Source of the DNA: Marinococcus luteus_A
GTDB lineage: Bacteria > Bacillota > Bacilli > Bacillales > Marinococcaceae
NCBI RefSeq assembly: GCF_034497705.1
Contig: NZ_JAXRUV010000015.1
Span: 1-19,680, forward strand
Reading direction: 5' to 3'
DNA: 19,680 bases
Program-made: the position numbers and the translations under genes
The notes under the pieces: model-generated
Seen by the model: only the letters and a program-made list of their open reading frames with translations
What the model was told of the DNA's origin: nothing
Databases searched by the model: none
Part shown: positions 13,266 through 19,613 of the stretch, piece after piece
Position numbering within the stretch: position 1 is the stretch's first letter
How the letters are laid out: every line of letters starts with the position of its first letter

Positions 13266-14261
13266 ATGAGGTATACAGAAAAGAAAAAATGGTATAAGCG
13301 CATTCCGGGGTATCGTTCCGGTGTGAAGTGGAAGATGATTACGGCTTCAATTATTTATGCTTTAATTTTATTTGCTATATTAGTTCCAACCGAATCTTCT
13401 ACAGAAATAGCTAGTGAAAATACGGAGGAAGATGCTGCTGAATTAGAAGCGGAAGATGCTACAGCAGCTACGGATGAACAAGAAGCTGACAAGCAAAAGA
13501 ATAACGAAGAAAAAGAAGAAAAGAAAGCGAAGGAAGAGGAAGAGCGTGAGGCCGAAGAAGCCGAGCATGAAGCGAGAGAAGAGGAAGAGCGTGAGGCCGA
13601 AGAGGCCGAGCGGGAAGCGAGAGAAGAGGAGGAGCGTGAGGCTGAAGAGGCCGAGCGGGAAGCGAGAGAAGAGGAAGAACGCCAGGCTGAAGAAGAGGCC
13701 GAACAGGAAGCCAGAGAAGAGGAGGAACGTGAGGCTGAAGAAGAAGCCGAGCATGAAGCGAGAGAAGAGCAAGAGCGTCAGGCTGAAGAAGAAGCCGAAG
13801 AAGAAGAGAGTGAGGCTGATGAATCCAGCGGCTCTGTTTCTCAGGAACAGGCAGTAAGCCAGGCTCAAGACTATCTGAATTATACCGCATTTTCTAAATC
13901 TGGTCTGATCGAGCAGTTAGAATATGAGGGCTTTAGCACAGAGGATGCAGCATATGCTGTAGAAAATATCACAGTGGATTGGGAGGAGCAGGCGGTCAGC
14001 CAGGCTCAGGATTATCTGGAGTACACCGCATTCTCTGAATCAGGATTAATTGAGCAATTGGAGTATGACGGTTTCAGTTCATCGGAATCTGCTCATGGTG
14101 TAGAAAACATTAGTGTGGATTGGCAGGAGCAGGCAGTTAGCAGCGCGGAGGATTATTTGGAATACAGTTCTTTTTCAAGACAGGGCTTGATCGACCAATT
14201 GACTTATGAGGGGTTCAGCACAGAGCACGCCACCTATGCTGCCGGCCAGGTCGGTTTGTAA
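13266..14261 (+). CDS. Membrane-anchored protein with a Glu/Arg single-helix stalk and three Ltp domains
   Basis: The 331-residue protein has a basic N-terminus (KKKWYKR), one membrane segment at about 24-40, and a very acidic linker. A predicted stable single alpha-helix spans about 80-182, made of 15-16 residue Glu-rich units with regular Arg. Three Ltp-type repeats (Pfam Lipoprotein_Ltp) follow at about 195-239, 242-286 and 289-331, each with the pattern QAVSxAxDYLxYxxFSxxGLIxQLxYxGF. The positive-inside rule puts the Ltp part outside. Ltp of streptococcal phage TP-J34 is a lipoprotein that blocks DNA entry of other phages, so superinfection exclusion is a reasonable hypothesis. Unlike that protein it has no lipobox cysteine. 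AAGGGGGGA precedes the ATG closely. It has its own promoter and terminator. The neighbourhood looks foreign. Confidence 0.8.
   Translation: MRYTEKKKWYKRIPGYRSGVKWKMITASIIYALILFAILVPTESSTEIASENTEEDAAELEAEDATAATDEQEADKQKNNEEKEEKKAKEEEEREAEEAEHEAREEEEREAEEAEREAREEEEREAEEAEREAREEEERQAEEEAEQEAREEEEREAEEEAEHEAREEQERQAEEEAEEEESEADESSGSVSQEQAVSQAQDYLNYTAFSKSGLIEQLEYEGFSTEDAAYAVENITVDWEEQAVSQAQDYLEYTAFSESGLIEQLEYDGFSSSESAHGVENISVDWQEQAVSSAEDYLEYSSFSRQGLIDQLTYEGFSTEHATYAAGQVGL
13533..13808 (+). repeat. In-gene tandem 45/48-bp repeats encoding the helical stalk
   Basis: Six imperfect units cover residues 90-181: three of 15 residues (EEEEREAEEAEHEAR type) followed by three of 16 residues with one added Glu (EEEERQAEEEAEQEAR type, the last truncated). 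The step from 45 to 48 bp and the close DNA similarity suggest growth by slippage or unequal exchange. Confidence 0.88.
13848..14258 (+). repeat. Three tandem Ltp-domain coding repeats of about 141 bp
   Basis: Residues 195-331 hold three copies at a 47-residue spacing. Copies 1 and 2 share long DNA stretches such as GTCAGCCAGGCTCA-like segments and end in VDW. Copy 2 has the divergent SSSESAHGVE segment, and copy 3 ends at the C-terminus without the Asp-Trp linker. Confidence 0.88.
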
Positions 14262-14277
14262 TAGATATATTGAGTTT

Positions 14278-14305
14278 AGGGGGCAGCAAAAGCTGCTCCC
14301 TTTAT
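14278..14305 (+). terminator. Terminator of the Ltp-domain gene
   Basis: AGGGGGCAGC pairs with GCTGCTCCCT across an AAAA loop with one G-T wobble, followed by TTTAT. It lies 17 bases after the stop codon. Confidence 0.8.
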
Positions 14306-14641
14306 CTATTAGTAACTATTAATTATACCTCTCTTTTAACGTGATTTTTTCACATTCAAAGATAAATTCGATTTACTTCCCTCCCGCCGAATCTAAAGCT
14401 CCTGCACGTTGATTCGGGTCATTTTCTATAAGGAGAGACTGCGGAATAGTCTTTCGATTTCCAATTCATGCGTCACTATCTCCTTCACACAGTTTTCGAA
14501 AGCCATTAAAACCACCCGGCAGGTAATTTAATTATGTTAGTATCGGTATGCAATTCGATCCATAATATTCAATGAATTGCTCATACGGTTTTATTCGTAA
14601 ATGATTTTACTTCCAATAAATTATTTTCCATAATATTGAAC
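14306..14641. other. AT-rich gene-poor stretch with remnants
   Basis: No gene is supported here. It contains an inverted repeat CCGAATC (14387-14393) / GATTCGG (14411-14417), a small hairpin AGACT/AGTCT near 14436-14451, and CCATAATATT twice (14560-14569 and 14628-14637). On the reverse strand a 30-codon frame without a start (14376-14465) reads IGNRKTIPQSLLIENDPNQR and then AGALDSAGGK before a stop. It reads like real protein sequence but I cannot name its source. Confidence 0.5.
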
Positions 14642-14669
14642 TTGAAGTGTTGGAGCACAATTGTATAAT
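14642..14669 (+). promoter_or_regulatory. Promoter of the tspO-oxidoreductase operon
   Basis: TTGAAG at 14642-14647 and a perfect TATAAT at 14664-14669 are 16 bases apart, giving a start near 14676 and a leader of about 60 bases before the ribosome binding site AAAGGGAG (14719-14726). Confidence 0.65.
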
Positions 14670-14734
14670 TGATCGGGAAAATCAGTTAAATATAGAGAGG
14701 CCTCAAACAAAATGATGGAAAGGGAGACGATTAT

Positions 14735-15199
14735 ATTAAGTCGCTATTATTAAGTATAGCTGTAGTAAGCACTCTTGCCGTGTTGGGGAATGCTTTTGTA
14801 GGTAATGCTTTAACTGTTTGGTACGCTGAGCTGAACAAGCCCTGGTATTTGGTTCCTTTATGGTTTTTTATAGTTGTTGGAGTTCTTTATTACATTATGG
14901 GCACCGTCATTTTATACCGGCAAATGGATAAAATTGATGAATCATATTTGCGAAAGGCGGCTTTGGTTCTTACATTGATCATGCTGGTAGGAAATGAAGT
15001 ATGGAATTATTTATTTTTTGGTCTGCAAAGTACTTTTTTAGGTTTTATTGGCTTAATCCCTTTTACACTGGTTGTTGGTTTATTAGCATATACCCTTAAA
15101 AAAATTGATGTTTTTTCTTTTAGTATTCTCTTACCTTATATTTTATGGTTATTGTATGATTTAATTTGGGCATTCAGTTTATATATGCAAAACCTGTAA
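14735..15199 (+). CDS. tspO: TspO/MBR family membrane protein, apparent non-canonical AUU start
   Basis: TspO proteins are five-helix membrane proteins that bind porphyrins. The WYAELNKPWYLVPLWFF segment, LYYIMGTVILY and NEVWNYLFFGLQSTF match the family, and five hydrophobic stretches are visible. The first ATG/GTG/TTG in frame is a GTG at 14780. It has no ribosome binding site and would lose helix 1. The frame is open back to 14696, and the codons from ATT at 14735 encode a good first helix (KSLLLSIAVVSTLAVLG). AAAGGGAG lies eight bases before that ATT. From there the protein has 154 residues, the usual length. Either ATT is the start, or a one-base deletion has cut off the ATG at 14712, which now opens a 13-codon frame (MMERETIILSRYY). 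The next gene follows after 30 bases. Confidence 0.78.
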   Translation: MKSLLLSIAVVSTLAVLGNAFVGNALTVWYAELNKPWYLVPLWFFIVVGVLYYIMGTVILYRQMDKIDESYLRKAALVLTLIMLVGNEVWNYLFFGLQSTFLGFIGLIPFTLVVGLLAYTLKKIDVFSFSILLPYILWLLYDLIWAFSLYMQNL

Positions 15200-15229
15200 C
15201 GTGAATTTTTGTATTTGGGAGGAATTAAT

Positions 15230-16204
15230 ATGAAAAACGTACGATGGGGCATCATAGGATGCGGTAACGTGACAGAGGTTAAAAGCGGGCCGGCCTTTCA
15301 GCTGGCTGAAAACAGCTCCCTGCAGGCGGTGATGCGAAGAAATGGAGAAAAGGCGAGGGACTATGCAGAACGTCACGGGGTTCCCAGCTGGTATGATAAA
15401 GCGGAGGATTTAATCAATGACGCTGAAGTGGATGCCGTTTACATTGCGACGCCGCCTTCTTCGCACAGGGAATATACGATCATGGCTGCGGAAGCAGGCA
15501 AGCCTGTATATGTGGAAAAGCCGATGGCAGGTAGCACGGACGAATGTGCAGAAATGATAAAAGTCTGTGAAAATAACGATGTACCGTTGTTTGTTGCCTA
15601 CTATAGAAGATCTCTTCCACGTTTTAGAAAAGTAAAAGAGCTGCTGGAGTCCGGAAGTATTGGTGAGGTGCGCTTTGCTACCATTCAGCAAACCCAGCCA
15701 CTTGTATCAAAAGACGAAAACGGAGAATGGCCGTGGAGGGTAATGCCTGAAAAGAACGGTGCAGGGCTATTCTATGATGTAGGCTCTCATACGCTGGATC
15801 TTTTTGATTACCTGCTCGGTCCTTTAAACGAGGTAAAGGGTGCTGCAGTGAACCTGGCTGATTCCTATCCGGCTGAAGATACAGTAAGCGGCACATGGAA
15901 ATTTGAAAGCGGCGCTGTCGGTATAGGTGTGTGGAATTTTTCCTCCTACAGTAAAGGGGACGACAACCGTATCGTCGGGACTAAAGGAGAAATACGCTTT
16001 TCTACATTTGACGATAAGCCGATCATCCTTGTAAACGAAGCCGGGGAAGAGGTTTTTCATATCGAGCACCCTGCACATATTCAGTATTATCACATTCAGT
16101 CTATGGTGGATGAACTGCTTGGGAAGGGTGTCTGTCTAAGTACTGGCAAAACAGCATTTCGTACTAATCAAGTGATGGAAGAGCTTGTTAAAGAATATTA
16201 TTAA
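15230..16204 (+). CDS. Gfo/Idh/MocA family NAD(P)-dependent oxidoreductase
   Basis: This 324-residue cytosolic enzyme has an N-terminal Rossmann motif GIIGCGNV (about 7-14), IATPPSSH near residue 73, the family EKP motif in VYVEKPMA (about 93-100) and the helix DVGSHTLDLFDYL (about 183-195) with the likely catalytic histidine. This is the Gfo/Idh/MocA fold, which includes sugar and polyol dehydrogenases and also biliverdin reductase. The substrate cannot be named. GGGAGG precedes the ATG at 15230 by seven bases. A TTG at 15209 in frame is less likely. It sits 30 bases behind tspO with no terminator between, so both should share a transcript. A following terminator is not evident before the arsR promoter. 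Confidence 0.88.
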   Translation: MKNVRWGIIGCGNVTEVKSGPAFQLAENSSLQAVMRRNGEKARDYAERHGVPSWYDKAEDLINDAEVDAVYIATPPSSHREYTIMAAEAGKPVYVEKPMAGSTDECAEMIKVCENNDVPLFVAYYRRSLPRFRKVKELLESGSIGEVRFATIQQTQPLVSKDENGEWPWRVMPEKNGAGLFYDVGSHTLDLFDYLLGPLNEVKGAAVNLADSYPAEDTVSGTWKFESGAVGIGVWNFSSYSKGDDNRIVGTKGEIRFSTFDDKPIILVNEAGEEVFHIEHPAHIQYYHIQSMVDELLGKGVCLSTGKTAFRTNQVMEELVKEYY

Positions 16205-16250
16205 AAGCACACTGGACGTTAAGCATTATTCGTTGACGTTCAGTAATTTT

Positions 16251-16272
16251 TATATTAGCATATGCTTATATA
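16251..16272 (+). promoter_or_regulatory. arsR operator palindrome overlapping a -10 box
   Basis: The half-sites TATATTAGCAT and ATGCTTATATA are complementary at ten of eleven positions. The palindrome runs into TATAAT at 16269-16274, so a bound repressor would block polymerase. The AT-rich dyad has the style of ArsR/SmtB operators. The -35 is unclear; TTGACG at 16233-16238 is too far from this -10 at 30 bases. Confidence 0.7.
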
Positions 16273-16295
16273 ATAAAACGATGGTAGGTGAACGT

Positions 16296-16640
16296 ATGGA
16301 AAAGATCAAACCGGAAATCAAGGACACTGCTTCTGTATTAAAGCTGCTCGGAGACAACACACGTCTTTCCATTGTCAGCCTTGTACAGAATCACGAATGC
16401 TGCGTATGCGAGTTCGTGGAGCTTCTGGATATGTCCCAGTCGTCGGTTAGCCAGCATCTCAGAAAGCTCCGGGACGCCGGCCTTGTCAAAGAACAGCGGA
16501 AGGGGCACTGGATTTTTTATTCATTTAACCGGGAGCATCCTTCCGCGGGCATGGTGGAGGACATTCTCCGGCATGTGCCCGACCAGAACGAAAAGCTGCA
16601 GCAGCTGGAACGGGACGGGCTGCGCATTAATTGTGACTGA
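16296..16640 (+). CDS. arsR: ArsR-family metalloregulator (arsenite-responsive repressor)
   Basis: This 114-residue winged-helix repressor has LKLLGDNTRLSIVSLVQNHE (about 16-35), the inducer-binding motif ECCVCEF (35-41, matching the ELCVCDL box of ArsR) and the DNA-recognition helix SQSSVSQHLRKLRDAGLVK (about 49-67), followed by the wing RKGHWIFYSF. Arsenite or antimonite binding to the Cys-x-Cys site releases it from DNA in the family. The extra Cys before CVC gives three cysteines in a row region. I chose the ATG at 16296 because AGGTG lies six bases upstream. An in-frame ATG at 16281 is the alternative and would sit at the predicted transcript start. The palindrome 25 bases upstream suggests autoregulation of the operon. 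Confidence 0.9.
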   Translation: MEKIKPEIKDTASVLKLLGDNTRLSIVSLVQNHECCVCEFVELLDMSQSSVSQHLRKLRDAGLVKEQRKGHWIFYSFNREHPSAGMVEDILRHVPDQNEKLQQLERDGLRINCD

Positions 16641-16684
16641 GTGCCGCCGTACGAACTAATATCTTATGAAATGAGGAAGAAGCG

Positions 16685-17110
16685 ATGAGTAAAAAGAAAA
16701 TGTATTTTTTATGTACAGGTAATTCCTGCCGTAGCCAAATGGCAGAAGGATTTGGCCATTATTACCTGGGAAATGATTGGGAAGTACGGAGCGCTGGTAT
16801 TGAAGCGCACGGACTGAATCCAAAAGCCGTGGAGGCCATGAATGAGGTTGGCATCGATATTTCCACTCAGGAATCGAACATGATTGACATGGATTATTTG
16901 AATAATGCAGATATGGTCGTTACGCTCTGCGGCGATGCTAATGACAAATGTCCGATGACCCCGCCGCACGTAACACGGGAGCACTGGGGCTTTGATGATC
17001 CGGCAAAGGCAGAAGGAACAGAAGAAGAGCGCTGGGCCGTTTTTCAGCGTGTACGTGATGAAATCAAAGAACGTATTCATACCTTCGCGCAGGCGGAAAG
17101 CGTAAAATAA
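16685..17110 (+). CDS. arsC: Arsenate reductase ArsC, thioredoxin-coupled
   Basis: ArsC reduces arsenate to arsenite. The 141-residue protein has the low-molecular-weight phosphatase-like fold with the P-loop CTGNSCRSQMAEG (Cys10, Arg16) and the redox cysteines Cys82 and Cys89 in TLCGDANDKCP. This is the complete catalytic triad of the Bacillus/Staphylococcus pI258 type. FDDPAKAEGT carries the conserved Asp-Pro. The enzyme is recycled by thioredoxin and thioredoxin reductase, and the latter begins at the end of this same gene run. GAGGA lies seven bases before the ATG. It follows arsR by 44 bases and precedes arsD by 15. Confidence 0.96.
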   Translation: MSKKKMYFLCTGNSCRSQMAEGFGHYYLGNDWEVRSAGIEAHGLNPKAVEAMNEVGIDISTQESNMIDMDYLNNADMVVTLCGDANDKCPMTPPHVTREHWGFDDPAKAEGTEEERWAVFQRVRDEIKERIHTFAQAESVK

Positions 17111-17125
17111 GGGGAGTGAATAAGT

Positions 17126-17500
17126 ATGACGAAGGTGCGTATTTATGACCCTGCGATGTGCTGTGACACGGGTGTTTGCGGCCCTGGAACAGATCCTGAA
17201 CTTGTCCGGATCGCTTCTGCGGTGGAACGTCTACAGCAGAAGGGCCACGATATTGAACGCTATAACCTGGCCAATCAGCCTGAAGAATTTGCCGCAGCCG
17301 GAGACGTTACGGAGCGGATCACTGCCGACGGGATTGAAGCTCTTCCGGTTATAATGAAGGACGGAGCTATCGTAATGACGGCGGAGTATCCGGACGTGGG
17401 GCAGCTTGCAGACTGGTTTGACACAAAGGTCGAAGAGCTTCAGCCGGAAAGAAGTGTTCCCACGGTAGAACTGTCGTTTAACACCCGCTATTCTAAATAA
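17126..17500 (+). CDS. arsD: Arsenite metallochaperone ArsD
   Basis: ArsD carries arsenite to the ArsA ATPase. The 124-residue protein has the thioredoxin-like start VRIYDPAMCCDTGVCGPGTD with Cys12, Cys13 and Cys18, the three residues that bind As(III) in the family. The segment GIEALPVIMKDGAIVMTAEYP is also typical. The extra C-terminal cysteine pairs of the R773 plasmid protein are absent, and the C-terminus instead ends FNTRYSK. This is common in shorter homologues and should not prevent chaperone function. GGGGAG lies nine bases before the ATG. arsA follows after 15 bases, as expected for a chaperone-ATPase pair. Confidence 0.95.
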   Translation: MTKVRIYDPAMCCDTGVCGPGTDPELVRIASAVERLQQKGHDIERYNLANQPEEFAAAGDVTERITADGIEALPVIMKDGAIVMTAEYPDVGQLADWFDTKVEELQPERSVPTVELSFNTRYSK

Positions 17501-17515
17501 AAAGGGGCTTGCCTG

Positions 17516-19270
17516 ATGAACACGAAACGCTTTCACCCGGATCATCATACGTACACCCGCTATTTGTTTTTTACCGGTAAAGGGGGCGTCGGAAAAACAT
17601 CCTCCGCTTCAGCGCTTGCAGCTTATCTTGCCGGAAAAGGCAAACAGGTACTGCTTGTGAGCACGGATCCGGCTTCGAACCTGGATGACGTGCTCGAAAT
17701 GCCTTTAAACAACCAGCCTTCACCTGTACCCGAAGTCCCGGGGCTTTTTGCAAGCAACATCGATCCTGGAGAAGCGGCCAGAACGTACAAGGAAGCCGTA
17801 GTTGGTCCTTACCGGAACCTTTTACCGGAAACAGCGGTAGCGCAGATGGAAGAACAGCTTTCAGGAGCGTGTACTGTTGAAATTGCTGCCTTTAATGAAT
17901 TTGCAGAGCTGTTAACAGCACCGCACGATAATTATGACCATATTATTTTCGATACAGCCCCTACCGGTCATACGCTACGCCTCCTACAGCTTCCATCGGC
18001 CTGGGATGATTTTTTACAGACAAGTACCCACGGGGCGTCCTGCCTCGGTCCGTTATCCGGCCTGGCAGATAAAAAAACAATGTATGAGCAGGCGGTTGCA
18101 CAGCTCGCAGACGGTGAAAAAACAGCTGTGTACGTTGTTGCGCGCCCGGACGGAGCATCTCTTCTGGAGGCTGCGCGGACAGCAGAAGAGCTTGGGAGCA
18201 TGGGAATGCATGAGCAGGTATTTTTAATGAATGGGGTGTTCACGCCTGCAGAAACCGAAGACGCAACAGCCTCTTTGTTTGCCTCTGCTCAGCAGGAAGC
18301 GTTGAACCAGGGCCCTGCTTTTTTTGAAGATAAAACACTTTGGACTTTACCCTACCACGCTGTGGTGTCAACAGGGGCTGCCTTCTTGACAAAATTATTT
18401 GAAGAGCCTTCTACAGCCGGTGATGCTGAATGGTCTCATAAATCAGTGCCGGCTACCACGGTGGAGGACATGATACAGGATATTGAAAACCAAAAATACC
18501 GTCTCATATTTACAATGGGCAAAGGTGGGGTCGGGAAAACCACGATGGCCGCTGAAGTGGCATCGAAGCTCGCGGCACGCGGCCATGCCGTGCATTTAAC
18601 AACGACTGACCCCGCTGATCATCTGGCTGGTGTTATCGATTTGGATAATCCTTCTCCATTATTAACAGTCAGTCACGTGAATCCGGAAGAAGCTCTGGAG
18701 GATTACCAGAATACTACTAAAGCCGAGGCTGTTGCTGCCGGCGTTTCTGAATCTGAGTTAGCCTATATTGAAGAGGACCTTTCCTCGCCTTGTACAGAAG
18801 AAATAGCGGTATTTCAAGCTTTTTCAGAAGTGGCTGCCCGGGCAGAAAACGAGATTGTGGTTATAGACACAGCACCGACCGGCCATACACTGCTGCTTCT
18901 GGAACACGCAGAACAGTACACAAAGGAAATTGAACGAAGCAGCGGGTACACGCCCGAGGCGATGAAGCAATTGCTGCCGAGACTAAAGAATCCGGAGGAG
19001 ACGGCTTTTCTTCTGCTGACCCTTCCGGAAACAACGCCAGTCCGGGAAGCGGAACGTCTACAGCAGGATCTCGCCCGCACAGGGATTTATCCGAAATGGT
19101 GGATTATTAACCAAAGCTTTGCAGCAGCGAAAACTACTGATCCTCTTCTTCGTCAAAAAGGGAAAAGGGAAATCTCCTGGATTGATTACGTGCAGGAAAA
19201 GCTATCCGAAAAAACAGTAGTGCTTCCGTGGGATGCTGCCACAGGCAGGCGGGCCCAAACTATAATTTAA
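17516..19270 (+). CDS. arsA: Arsenite efflux ATPase ArsA (two fused halves)
   Basis: ArsA powers arsenite export through the ArsB or Acr3 permease. The 584-residue protein is a tandem duplication. Half A1 has Walker A GKGGVGKTS (21-29) and DTAPTGHT (146-153); half A2 has GKGGVGKTT (335-343) and DTAPTGHT (451-458). The three metalloid-binding cysteines appear at Cys119, Cys176 and Cys426, matching Cys113, Cys172 and Cys422 of the R773 enzyme, so allosteric activation by arsenite should be intact. AAAGGGG lies eight bases before the ATG. ArsD directly upstream delivers the metalloid. No permease gene is present up to the window end, so the partner must lie downstream or elsewhere. Confidence 0.96.
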   Translation: MNTKRFHPDHHTYTRYLFFTGKGGVGKTSSASALAAYLAGKGKQVLLVSTDPASNLDDVLEMPLNNQPSPVPEVPGLFASNIDPGEAARTYKEAVVGPYRNLLPETAVAQMEEQLSGACTVEIAAFNEFAELLTAPHDNYDHIIFDTAPTGHTLRLLQLPSAWDDFLQTSTHGASCLGPLSGLADKKTMYEQAVAQLADGEKTAVYVVARPDGASLLEAARTAEELGSMGMHEQVFLMNGVFTPAETEDATASLFASAQQEALNQGPAFFEDKTLWTLPYHAVVSTGAAFLTKLFEEPSTAGDAEWSHKSVPATTVEDMIQDIENQKYRLIFTMGKGGVGKTTMAAEVASKLAARGHAVHLTTTDPADHLAGVIDLDNPSPLLTVSHVNPEEALEDYQNTTKAEAVAAGVSESELAYIEEDLSSPCTEEIAVFQAFSEVAARAENEIVVIDTAPTGHTLLLLEHAEQYTKEIERSSGYTPEAMKQLLPRLKNPEETAFLLLTLPETTPVREAERLQQDLARTGIYPKWWIINQSFAAAKTTDPLLRQKGKREISWIDYVQEKLSEKTVVLPWDAATGRRAQTII

Positions 19271-19283
19271 CGGGAAGGGGAAA

Positions 19284-19577
19284 ATGAAAATGGAAATTAC
19301 AAACGAAGCAAAAACGGTATTGCAGACTCTGATGGAGGAAAATAAAGTTAATCATGTCCGGGTAGCCTATGAAGGAATGGGGTGCTGTTCCCCTCAGATC
19401 GGCCTTGGTTTGAGCGAGCCGGAAGAAAAAGATCAGGTGGAAAACATCAACGATATTCAGGTTGCGGTAGATGAACGTGTTCTGGAATTTGTGCAGGCAG
19501 TAAAGCTTGATGTGCAGGACAATGAAGAAGGCCAGCAGCAGTTTGTCATGACCGGACTGCCGGAAAACAATTGCTAA
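19284..19577 (+). CDS. HesB/IscA-like small protein of the arsenic operon
   Basis: This 97-residue protein resembles the HesB/IscA (A-type iron-sulphur carrier) fold. Its N-terminus EITNEAKTVLQTLMEEN is followed by VRVAYEGMGCCSPQIGLGLSE, with Cys34 and Cys35. This GCC centre matches the HesB-related group in which one of the two positions is selenocysteine in some anaerobes; here both codons are ordinary TGC and TGT. A true IscA has a C-terminal Cys-Gly-Cys, which is missing, although a single cysteine ends the protein (ENNC). It therefore may not be an iron-sulphur scaffold; thiol binding of metalloid is an alternative. GGGAAGGGG precedes the ATG closely; a second ATG at 19290 is possible. 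arsA ends 13 bases upstream, so it is in the operon. Confidence 0.75.
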   Translation: MKMEITNEAKTVLQTLMEENKVNHVRVAYEGMGCCSPQIGLGLSEPEEKDQVENINDIQVAVDERVLEFVQAVKLDVQDNEEGQQQFVMTGLPENNC

Positions 19578-19613
19578 AACAAGCTATAAAGGATTCAGGA
19601 AAGGAGTCGTTTT

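Noticed and set aside
13443..13890. Long open frames in other phases and on the reverse strand (Phe/Leu-rich or Lys/Arg-rich)
   Set aside because: They are by-products of the low-complexity GAA/GAG repeat of the stalk; no ribosome binding sites.
13533..14258. Regular repeats as a possible CRISPR array
   Set aside because: The repeats are contiguous, in frame and protein-coding, without unique spacers.
14780..14782. GTG as the tspO start
   Set aside because: No ribosome binding site, and the first membrane helix of the family would be lost; the ATT at 14735 fits better.
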